Source of the DNA: Clostridiales bacterium
Lineage (GTDB): Bacteria > Bacillota > Clostridia > Lachnospirales > CAG-274
Direction of reading: 5' to 3'
Length of the DNA stretch: 10,455 nucleotides
Assembly: GCA_021202835.1 (NCBI GenBank)
Contig: JAJQCI010000034.1
Location: forward strand, 1 to 10,455
Shown here in pieces: positions 1 through 4,775 of the stretch. Numbering within the stretch: the stretch's first letter is position 1; the number at the start of each line of letters is the position of its first letter. The notes beneath the pieces are model-generated. The model worked only from the letters and a program-made list of their open reading frames with translations, made no database searches and had not been told where the DNA came from. The position numbers and the translations under genes were made by a program.

Positions 1-11
1 ATATTGTAAAA

Positions 12-17
12 TATAAT
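12..17 (+). promoter_or_regulatory. Possible -10 box for the acetyltransferase gene
   Basis: A perfect TATAAT lies about 47 nt upstream of the start codon at 64. The matching -35 would fall outside the window, so the promoter is only half visible. The stretch is AT-rich and chance matches are common. Confidence 0.35.
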
Positions 18-63
18 AAAGTGAAAGCGGATTGTAAACTTATATATCAGGAAAGGAGACTAT

Positions 64-498
64 ATGAATATAAGAGAATTTAACGAAAATGACAGACAGG
101 ATTTTCTGATTATGTCGAAAAGATTTTACTGCGGCGGCGCAACGCTTCGTGATATTCCCGAAAAGCACAGAACCGACACCTTTGACGAAATTATGAAGAA
201 AAATCCTCTTGTTAAGGGATATATTTTCGAAAATTCGGCTGAAACGGTGGGCTACGGCCTTTTGACATTTTTCTATAGCTGTGAAGCCGGCGGCACAGTC
301 TGTCTTATTGACGAAATATATGTTAAGCCCGACTACAGGGGTATGGGCTTCGGCACACAATATTTATATTATGTTTTCAGAAAATATCCCGACTGCAGGT
401 TCCGCCTTGAGGTCAGGCCAAATAAAATAGGGGCTGTTAAGCTTTATGAAAAGCTGGGCTTCAAAAAAATAAACTACAATCAATATATAAGAGAGTAA
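64..498 (+). CDS. GNAT-family N-acetyltransferase
   Basis: This is a 144-residue protein of the GCN5-related acetyltransferase fold, which moves an acetyl group from acetyl-CoA to an amine. Motif A, the acetyl-CoA pyrophosphate-binding loop, is clear at residues 84-100: a beta-strand (EIYVKPD) runs into YRGMGFGTQY, matching R/Q-x-x-G-x-G/A. Motif B follows at about 114-136 (RLEVRPN, then AVKLYEKLGFKK), typical of the C-terminal half of small GNAT proteins. The length is normal for a single-domain member. AAGGAGA at 53-59 sits 4-5 nt before the ATG and supports this start. The BtpA-family gene begins 54 nt downstream on the same strand, so the two are probably co-transcribed. The substrate cannot be told from sequence; it could be a small molecule, an antibiotic or a protein N-terminus. 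The family call is firm. Confidence 0.9.
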   Translation: MNIREFNENDRQDFLIMSKRFYCGGATLRDIPEKHRTDTFDEIMKKNPLVKGYIFENSAETVGYGLLTFFYSCEAGGTVCLIDEIYVKPDYRGMGFGTQYLYYVFRKYPDCRFRLEVRPNKIGAVKLYEKLGFKKINYNQYIRE

Positions 499-509
499 AA
501 ATCAGGAAA

Positions 510-538
510 GCCCCGGTTAATTTACTTAATTTCCGGGC
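510..538 (+). other. Inverted repeat between acetyltransferase and BtpA-family genes
   Basis: GCCCCGG (510-516) can pair with CCGGGC (533-538), leaving one bulged C. The enclosed 16 nt contain two AATT blocks that can extend the stem. No T-run follows. Instead the GGGAGGA ribosome binding site of the next gene starts at 540, so the hairpin sits directly against it. It could tune translation or mark an RNA processing point. It does not look like a full intrinsic terminator. Confidence 0.45.
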
Positions 539-552
539 AGGGAGGATTTTAA

Positions 553-1272
553 ATGCTTAATTATAAAAACAAGCCGGTAATAGCAATGCTTCATTTAAAG
601 GGAAGTGACAGCCGTGACAGGGCCGAGAGAATGAAGAGAGAACTGGATATTTACATAAAAAGGGGAATCGACGGCGTTATGGTTCAGGATTATTTCGGAA
701 CCGCCGAAGACTGCAGGGCGGCCCTTGAATATCTTAAAACAAATATACCCGATTTCTGCTACGGCATAAACATAAGAAAAGACAACAGGCTGACCTTTGA
801 GCTTGCGGAGGAATATAGCGCCCATTTTATTCAAATAGGCTCCGTAAGCGGCCATCTGGCTCCCGATGAAGACAGAGCCTTCGGCGAAGAGCTTAACAGT
901 CTCAGAAAAAACAGCTCATTTGACGTTTTGGGCGGCGTAAGGTTTAAATATCAGCCTATACTCAGCGGAAGAAGCACAGAAGAGGACCTTAAGGTGGGAA
1001 TGACTCGCTGCGACGCCGTATGCACAACAGGAGGAGGAACGGGTATGGACTGCCCGACGGAAAAGCTTATTGAGTTTAAGGGCTATATGGGCGGCTTTCC
1101 CCTTATTGCCGCTGCAGGAGTCACCGGAGACAACGTAAATGAAAAGCTTAAATATGCCGACGGCGCTATAGTCGGCAGCTGGTTTAAAGAGGGCCATTCG
1201 GCTGAAAACGAAGTATGCGACGAATATGTTAAACAGTTTGCCGAACAGATGAGGATTTTAAGGGAAGGTTAA
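553..1272 (+). CDS. BtpA/SgcQ-family TIM-barrel protein
   Basis: This 239-residue protein matches the BtpA (SgcQ) family, a TIM-barrel group of uncertain biochemistry. Seen features are the N-terminal strand KPVIAMLHLKG (7-17), GIDGVMVQDYFG (38-49), the central HFIQIGSVSGH strand and loop, a glycine-rich TTGGGTGMDCPTEKL segment, and the C-terminal phosphate-site-like IAAAGVTGDNV followed by ADGAIVGSWFKEG. The last element is the strongest family signature. From family knowledge, BtpA of Synechocystis affects photosystem I accumulation and SgcQ of E. coli lies in a putative PTS sugar operon. Neither role can be carried over to this organism. The length is slightly short for the family but complete. 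The ATG has GGGAGGA (540-546) 6 nt upstream. It is probably co-transcribed with the acetyltransferase, and a strong terminator follows. A sugar- or nucleoside-related enzyme is possible, but no catalytic reaction can be assigned. Confidence 0.82.
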   Translation: MLNYKNKPVIAMLHLKGSDSRDRAERMKRELDIYIKRGIDGVMVQDYFGTAEDCRAALEYLKTNIPDFCYGINIRKDNRLTFELAEEYSAHFIQIGSVSGHLAPDEDRAFGEELNSLRKNSSFDVLGGVRFKYQPILSGRSTEEDLKVGMTRCDAVCTTGGGTGMDCPTEKLIEFKGYMGGFPLIAAAGVTGDNVNEKLKYADGAIVGSWFKEGHSAENEVCDEYVKQFAEQMRILREG

Positions 1273-1280
1273 AATACATA

Positions 1281-1333
1281 AAAATACCGAAGCATAAAAC
1301 AAATCCAAGCTGTTTTAGGCTTCGGCATTTTTT
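1281..1333. terminator. Bidirectional intrinsic terminator
   Basis: CCGAAGC (1287-1293) pairs with GCTTCGG (1319-1325). After one A/G mismatch, TAAAACA (1295-1301) pairs with TGTTTTA (1311-1317), leaving a 9-nt loop. An A-run on the left (1281-1284) and a T-run on the right (1328-1333) allow termination in both directions. It separates the convergent BtpA-family and YbaK-family genes. The T-run reaches into the stop codon of the minus-strand gene. Confidence 0.9.
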
Positions 1334-1802
1334 AACCTGCCGGTTTTGTTACGTCAATCCATTTTATATAGCCGGAATATTTTTCAAGCTCGGGAATTGT
1401 CATTTCTATGGCAGAGTTTGAACTGCCGCAGGCCGGAAAAACAGTTTCAAACCTTTTAAGCGACTCGTCAAGATAAACCTCCACACCCTCTTTTAAGGCG
1501 AAGGGGCAGACTCCCCCTGCCATATGGCCGGTTAATTCCTCTGTGTCTTCGAATTTTAACATCTTAGCCTTTGTCGAAAATTCGGCTTTATATTTGGAAT
1601 TGTCAATCTTAACGTCTCCTGCCGTTACGATAACTATTACTCTGCCTTTGGCGTCGAAAGACAGTGTTTTTGCGATTCGCTCGCCTTTACAGCCCAAAGC
1701 CGCCGCAGCAAGCTCTACCGTGGCGCTTGAAACGTCGAATTCTTTTATTCTGTCTTCGATTCCCATTTTTTTGAAATATGCTTTTACCTTGTCTATAGAC
1801 AT
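1332..1802 (-). CDS. YbaK/EbsC-family aminoacyl-tRNA deacylase
   Basis: This 156-residue protein belongs to the YbaK/ProX/EbsC editing family. Characterised members hydrolyse mischarged tRNAs in trans, notably Cys-tRNA(Pro) for YbaK and Ala-tRNA(Pro) for ProXp-ala. Visible signatures are ERIAKTL with the conserved lysine K45, the GGVCPFAL loop (97-103) and ACGSSNSAIEM (124-134), which shape the editing pocket. The length is close to that of E. coli YbaK (about 159 aa), with no fused synthetase domain, so it is a free-standing factor acting in the cytoplasm. On the minus strand GGGAGG lies 7 nt before the ATG, which fixes the start. It has its own strong promoter (1840-1868) and is transcribed divergently from the SigK-like gene. 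The exact tRNA substrate (Cys, Ala or another) cannot be decided from these motifs. The family assignment is secure. Confidence 0.9.
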   Translation of the reverse strand: MSIDKVKAYFKKMGIEDRIKEFDVSSATVELAAAALGCKGERIAKTLSFDAKGRVIVIVTAGDVKIDNSKYKAEFSTKAKMLKFEDTEELTGHMAGGVCPFALKEGVEVYLDESLKRFETVFPACGSSNSAIEMTIPELEKYSGYIKWIDVTKPAG

Positions 1803-1839
1803 ACATTTACCTCCCTATAGTGATTTTTACACTACACTG

Positions 1840-1868
1840 ATTATACTCCCAAAAAGCTTTTTTATCAA
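1840..1868 (-). promoter_or_regulatory. SigA-type promoter of the ybaK-family gene
   Basis: Read on the minus strand, TTGATA (1863-1868) and TATAAT (1840-1845) are separated by exactly 17 bp. That is 5/6 and 6/6 matches to the housekeeping consensus. Transcription would begin near 1833, giving a leader of about 30 nt before the ATG at 1802. It lies back to back with the presumed control region of the SigK-like gene. Confidence 0.8.
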
Positions 1869-1871
1869 CCG

Positions 1872-1902
1872 ATATATGCAAAAAAACGTGTGTGCATACA
1901 GG
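1872..1902 (+). promoter_or_regulatory. Possible SigE-type promoter of the SigK-like gene
   Basis: CATACAGG (1895-1902) matches 6 of 8 positions of the Bacillus SigE -10 consensus CATACA-T. An ATAT core at 1874-1877 could be the -35, with a spacer near 16 bp, slightly longer than the usual 14-15. Known biology places sigK under SigE in the mother cell, which raises the prior. CATACA also lies between TGTGC (1891-1895) and GCACA (1902-1906), a small inverted repeat. The match is short, so the call is tentative. Confidence 0.35.
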
Positions 1903-1960
1903 CACATTTTTTTCTCAGGAGAATAAAATATAGAATAAGGCGTTGGGATGTGTTAAAATA

Positions 1961-2605
1961 ATGCAGAATTTCCGGCGAACGGACAGCTTTCCCCCTAAAC
2001 TGAGCGCCGAAGAAGAGGAAAAATATATATGTGAAAAAGAAAACGGCTCACAGGAAGCCAAAAACGCCCTTATTGAACACAATATAAGGCTTGTGGCCCA
2101 TATAGTCAAAAAATACCCCAACTATCAAAAGGAAACCGAGGATTTAATCTCTATAGGCTCAATAGGGCTTATAAAAGCGGTAAACACCTATAACTCCGAA
2201 AAGAAAACAAGGCTTTCAACATATGCCGCAAGGTGTATTGAAAACGAGGTTCTTATGCACATAAGACAAAACAAAAAACACCGCTCCGACTGTTATCTTC
2301 AGGACACGGTTGGCCTTGACAAGGACGGAAACGAGGTCACCCTGCAGGACAGAATAGCCGATGACGAAAAACCCGTAGACGAACAGGTTGAAACGAAGCT
2401 TGAAATACACAGACTTCAAAAAAGCATAGGTGACAGCCTAAGCGACAGGGAAAAGCTTATTTTAAAAATGCGCTACGGCCTTTTGGGCGGAGATGAGCTT
2501 ACCCAAAGGGAAATAGCCGAAATTCTCGGAATAAGTCGAAGCTATGTCAGCCGAATAGAAAAGAAGGCCCTTTCAAAATTAAAGGCAGAGCTTGACCCCC
2601 AATAG
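1961..2605 (+). CDS. sigK: Sporulation sigma factor, SigK-like
   Basis: This is a sigma-70 family protein of the SigE/SigK branch, 214 residues from the ATG. Numbering from the in-frame TTG at 1943 (six residues longer), region 2 spans about 43-110, with IEHNIRLVAHIVKKY, the -10-recognition and core-binding segment DLISIGSIGLIKA, and YAARCIENEVLMHIR. Region 4 spans about 165-215, with LSDREKLILKMRYGLLGG and the helix-turn-helix TQREIAEILGISRSYVSRIE. AHIVKKY, ARCIENE-LMH and SRSYVSRIEK-AL are closer to SigK than to SigE. SigK directs late mother-cell transcription (coat, mother-cell lysis). Only about 10-16 residues precede FPPKLS, so the hydrophobic pro-sequence of Bacillus pro-SigK is absent. 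The gene is uninterrupted. An in-frame TAG at 1931-1933 blocks any longer start. Neither start has a good ribosome site: AAGG (1937-1940) is too close to the TTG, and AGGAGA (1917-1922) is far from both. A SigK paralog is possible. Confidence 0.85.
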   Translation: MQNFRRTDSFPPKLSAEEEEKYICEKENGSQEAKNALIEHNIRLVAHIVKKYPNYQKETEDLISIGSIGLIKAVNTYNSEKKTRLSTYAARCIENEVLMHIRQNKKHRSDCYLQDTVGLDKDGNEVTLQDRIADDEKPVDEQVETKLEIHRLQKSIGDSLSDREKLILKMRYGLLGGDELTQREIAEILGISRSYVSRIEKKALSKLKAELDPQ

Positions 2606-2622
2606 GCGAAATGTTCGCCTAT
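2602..2622 (+). other. Hairpin overlapping the stop codon of the SigK-like gene
   Basis: ATAGGCGAA (2602-2610) and TTCGCCTAT (2614-2622) form a perfect 9-bp stem with a 3-nt loop (ATG). The TAG stop codon (2603-2605) lies inside the left arm. No T-run follows at once, so simple intrinsic termination is doubtful. It may stabilise or punctuate the mRNA. Confidence 0.6.
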
Positions 2623-2649
2623 ACATATACATATTAAAGCATTTTGGTT

Positions 2650-2683
2650 TTTGCGCAGGCAAAGCCCTTTTTTATTGCGCAAA
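2650..2683 (+). repeat. Inverted repeat upstream of spoIIGA
   Basis: TTTGCGCA (2650-2657) and TGCGCAAA (2676-2683) are perfect 8-bp arms. Between them GGC-AAA-GCC (2658-2666) makes a small inner hairpin followed by a T-run (2668-2673). It could be a weak terminator between the SigK-like gene and spoIIGA, or a protein-binding site. I cannot decide between these. Confidence 0.45.
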
Positions 2684-2758
2684 TTTATTGCGGAACATAA
2701 TATTTTTTAGGCTTTTGAGGAGAAAAGGAGGGGCTGTTTTGAAGAATTCTTCTTCCTG

Positions 2759-2793
2759 TTTCGATAAATTTTTTAACGGAGGGTAAGTATAAT
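2759..2793 (+). promoter_or_regulatory. Candidate Spo0A-dependent promoter of spoIIGA-sigE
   Basis: A perfect TATAAT (2788-2793) lies 22 nt before the spoIIGA ATG, with transcription expected near 2800. There is no good -35 at 17 bp. Instead TTTCGATAAA (2759-2768) reads TTTATCGAAA on the minus strand, differing at one base from the 0A-box core TGTCGAA. It covers about -41 to -32. In Bacillus subtilis the spoIIG operon is read by SigA with Spo0A bound over the -35 region, so the layout fits. The leader would be only about 16 nt, just enough for AAGGAGG at 2803-2808. Confidence 0.5.
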
Positions 2794-2815
2794 TAAGGAG
2801 TAAGGAGGCAGAAAA

Positions 2816-3715
2816 ATGATAACAATATATGCCGATGTTTTATTTGCGGTTAATTTTGCAATGCTGTCATTTGTTCTTATTATTATGAGAATGTTTTTAA
2901 GAAAAAAGAAAAGCTTTCTTCTGTGTTTTGCTGCGGCGGCCGCAGGCAGCCTGGGTTATATTTTAATTTCGTTTTGGGATAAGGCTTTTTTCCTAAGAAA
3001 CATAGCCGGATATTCTCTTTTAATTCTTCTCTGTGCCTGTATAGCCTATATCCCGGAAAGCTTTAAGGCGGCTTTAAGGCTGTGGGGGCTATTGTACATA
3101 TTTACATTCGCCGTAGGGGGAATATGTTCGGGAATATTTTACTATTCCAATGCAGGAGGCTATATAAGCGAAAATTTGAGTTTCGGTTTTAAAAGCATAG
3201 GTCTTAAGCTGTTTTCGGCTTCAGTGCTTTTTTCATATTTTATTATTAAAGCAGGGCTTAAGATATATGAAAACAGAGTTATAAAAGGGAGAGTGTTTTA
3301 CAGTGTTGTTTTGAGCCTAAACGGCAGAAAAGCGGAGTTTAAGGCTTTGGGTGACACAGGAAATTCACTTAAAGACAAAATATCGGGCAAAACCGTTCTC
3401 GTGGCCGAATATGAGGCGGTTAAAGGACTTTTGCCCCGGGCGGAGCTTTTAAAGGAGGACCTGGCAGGCTATATATCCGGCTTCGGCGAGAGTATTAAAT
3501 TCAGCCTTGTGCCTTATAAAAGTCTGGGAAACAGCGACGGGCTTCTGTTTTGCTTTCAGGCCGACGCCGTTTTTATAGACGGAAAGCCCTGTGACAACAT
3601 TATTATAGGAATCTCATTTTCTAAGCTGTCATCCGACGGCAGCTTCAAGGGGCTTATAAACACAGAGGCCCTAATTTCCGGGGAGGTTGACAAAAATGCT
3701 TTCAATGCTGCTTAA
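2816..3715 (+). CDS. spoIIGA: SpoIIGA, membrane aspartic protease for pro-SigE
   Basis: This 299-residue protein (about 309 in Bacillus subtilis) cleaves the pro-sequence from pro-SigE in the mother cell after a signal from the forespore (SpoIIR). The N-terminal half holds about five hydrophobic membrane segments: roughly 4-27, 33-53, 62-79, 88-108 and 130-148. The soluble C-terminal half carries the aspartic-protease signature GDTGNSLKD with catalytic D180, equivalent to D183 of the Bacillus protein. The enzyme is thought to act as a dimer built from two such motifs. The start is fixed by AAGGAGG (2803-2808), 7 nt before the ATG. Its end overlaps the start of sigE by 20 nt in another frame, so the two are translationally coupled. 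Outside the protease motif the sequence is diverged, which is usual for this family; the neighbouring sigE makes the identification secure. Confidence 0.95.
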   Translation: MITIYADVLFAVNFAMLSFVLIIMRMFLRKKKSFLLCFAAAAAGSLGYILISFWDKAFFLRNIAGYSLLILLCACIAYIPESFKAALRLWGLLYIFTFAVGGICSGIFYYSNAGGYISENLSFGFKSIGLKLFSASVLFSYFIIKAGLKIYENRVIKGRVFYSVVLSLNGRKAEFKALGDTGNSLKDKISGKTVLVAEYEAVKGLLPRAELLKEDLAGYISGFGESIKFSLVPYKSLGNSDGLLFCFQADAVFIDGKPCDNIIIGISFSKLSSDGSFKGLINTEALISGEVDKNAFNAA

Positions 3716-4406
3716 ATTTATCAGAAATTTTTTTGCAAGGGAAGAAAGGGGAGAAATTTATTACATAGGCGGTTCGGAGGTTTTGCCTTCGCCCTTGAGC
3801 CTTGAAGAGGAGGTTAAATATACATCTATGCTGGGTACGGAAACCGAAGGGGAAGCAAAAAAAATTCTAATAGAACATAATCTGCGGCTTGTTGTTTACA
3901 TAGCGAGACGCTTCGAAAACACGGGCATAAATGTGGAAGACTTAATTTCAATAGGCACGATAGGTCTTATAAAGGCCATAAACACGTTTAAAACAGACAA
4001 AAACATAAAGCTTGCCACATATGCTTCAAGATGTATAGAAAATGAAATTCTTATGTTTTTAAGGCGAAACACCCGGGTAAGGGCGGAGGTTTCAATAGAT
4101 GAACCCCTTAATGTAGACTGGGAGGGAAACGAGCTTCTTCTTTCCGACATTTTGGGAACGGACGTAGACATAATATACAAGGGAATAGAAGAGGAGGTAG
4201 ACAAAAACCTTCTTAATGACGCAATAAGCCGGCTTTCCACAAGAGAAAGAATTATAATAGAGCTTCGCTTCGGCCTGAAAAACGGCGGTGAAGAAATGAC
4301 ACAAAAGGAGGTTGCCGACAGGCTTGGAATAAGCCAAAGCTATATTTCAAGACTTGAGAAGAAAATTATATCAAGGCTTAAAAAAGAAATTATTAAGCTG
4401 ATGTAA
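3696..4406 (+). CDS. sigE: Pro-SigE, early mother-cell sporulation sigma factor
   Basis: This 236-residue sigma-70 protein closely resembles Bacillus SigE throughout. It directs early mother-cell transcription after asymmetric division. An amphipathic, hydrophobic pro-sequence (MLSMLLKFIRNFF and a charged stretch, about 23 residues) precedes the conserved EIYYIGGSE, the region cut by SpoIIGA. Region 2 contains NLRLVVYIARRFENTGIN, EDLISIGTIGLIKAINTF and YASRCIENEILMFLRRN, followed by the SigE-typical DEPLNVDWEGNELLLSD. Region 4 ends in TQKEVADRLGISQSYISRLE. The ATG at 3696 is chosen because GGGGAGG (3680-3686) lies 9 nt before it. The in-frame TTG at 3687 touches that ribosome site and is unlikely. 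It is co-transcribed and overlapping with spoIIGA. In Bacillus the next gene is sigG; here a strong hairpin and then nifJ follow. Confidence 0.96.
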   Translation: MLSMLLKFIRNFFAREERGEIYYIGGSEVLPSPLSLEEEVKYTSMLGTETEGEAKKILIEHNLRLVVYIARRFENTGINVEDLISIGTIGLIKAINTFKTDKNIKLATYASRCIENEILMFLRRNTRVRAEVSIDEPLNVDWEGNELLLSDILGTDVDIIYKGIEEEVDKNLLNDAISRLSTRERIIIELRFGLKNGGEEMTQKEVADRLGISQSYISRLEKKIISRLKKEIIKLM

Positions 4407-4408
4407 CA

Positions 4409-4432
4409 CGGCGGCAAACGACTCAGTCGCCG
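4409..4432 (+). other. Strong hairpin directly after sigE
   Basis: CGGCGGC (4409-4415) pairs with GTCGCCG (4426-4432) over 7 bp including one G-U, with a 10-nt loop, starting 3 nt after the sigE stop. No T-run follows, so it is not a standard intrinsic terminator. A weaker stem, AGGCA (4438-4442) with TGCCT (4456-4460), comes next. Together they may end or protect the 3' end of the spoIIGA-sigE mRNA. Confidence 0.5.
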
Positions 4433-4515
4433 GTTAAAGGCAGATTCGGCCATTTTGCCTAAGAGACTTACTTACAGTTAAAACCCCCTAATTTCAGTAT
4501 TAATTGTATATATTT

Positions 4516-4540
4516 ACCAAATAAATCATAGTAAATTGGT
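4516..4540. other. Spaced inverted repeat upstream of nifJ, possible operator
   Basis: ACCAA (4516-4520) and TTGGT (4536-4540) are inverted half-sites 20 bp apart start to start, about two helical turns. They overlap a second pair, ATTTAC/GTAAAT. They lie about 45-70 bp upstream of the nifJ -35, where an activator could bind. The half-sites are short and the region AT-rich, so chance is a real alternative. I see no other feature between 4461 and 4582. Confidence 0.2.
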
Positions 4541-4582
4541 TGGAAATAGTGCAATCGGCAAAAATTTTTTCAATTTTTGTAT

Positions 4583-4610
4583 TTACTATTTTAAATTATG
4601 TGGTATAATG
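4583..4610 (+). promoter_or_regulatory. SigA-type promoter of nifJ
   Basis: TATAAT (4605-4610) is a perfect -10 preceded by TGG, giving the extended TGnTATAAT form. TTTACT (4583-4588) matches 4/6 of the -35 with a 16-bp spacer. Transcription would start near 4617, leaving an untranslated leader of about 160 nt. A strong promoter suits a highly expressed central metabolic gene. Confidence 0.8.
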
Positions 4611-4629
4611 AAAGCATAGGGTATTTTGT

Positions 4630-4735
4630 GCCTGCGGTTTTATGCAGGCCGTCCGTAACCGGAAAAAGTACGGACACAGAAAATATTTCTCATCAATATG
4701 GTATGAGCCTGCTTTAAAGTAAAGGAGTTTTAAAG
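4630..4735 (+). ncRNA. Structured nifJ leader with alternative stems
   Basis: Three perfect hairpins can form in a row: GCCTGC/GCAGGC (4630-4635 with 4644-4649), GTCCGTA/TACGGAC (4651-4657 with 4669-4675) and CTCAT/ATGAG (4689-4693 with 4703-4707). A second GCCTGC at 4707-4712 can take GCAGGC away from the first. This closes a multi-branch junction around hairpins 2 and 3, extended by TTTA (4639-4642) with TAAA (4715-4718). A further stem, CTTTAAA/TTTAAAG (4712-4718 with 4729-4735), competes with that extension. Loop 1 contributes CGGTT and loop 2 AACCG, a possible kissing contact. I recognise no known riboswitch class, and there is no terminator T-run, so control would be on translation or stability. 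Confidence 0.45.
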
Positions 4736-4775
4736 ACGGGCAAATGCCAAAATAATAATTAAGGGGGACAATAAA

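Noticed and set aside
1570..1580. TTTGTCGAAAA, an exact Spo0A-box match about 360 bp upstream of the SigK-like gene
   Set aside because: It lies inside the YbaK-family coding sequence, far from any promoter, where it simply encodes part of the FSTK stretch. Chance is the simplest reading.
2592..2738. The front part of a 64-codon TTG-started frame between the SigK-like gene and spoIIGA
   Set aside because: It starts inside the end of the sigma gene, has no ribosome site and shows no recognisable protein features. Only its last 15 codons, after a strong ribosome site, were kept as a weak finding.
3687..3695. Upstream TTG start for sigE
   Set aside because: It directly abuts the GGGGAGG ribosome site, whereas the ATG at 3696 is ideally spaced and gives a normal pro-sequence.
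4744..4755. ATG-CCA-AAA-TAA mini-cistron in the nifJ leader
   Set aside because: The nearest ribosome-site-like sequence, AAAGGAG at 4721-4727, is too far upstream, and three codons carry no information.
4617..4775. Known riboswitch classes (c-di-GMP, ZTP, THF, fluoride, guanidine, TPP, SAM) for the nifJ leader
   Set aside because: The conserved core sequences of these classes, as I know them, are not present. GGGCAAATGCC near 4738 only superficially recalls part of a c-di-GMP aptamer.
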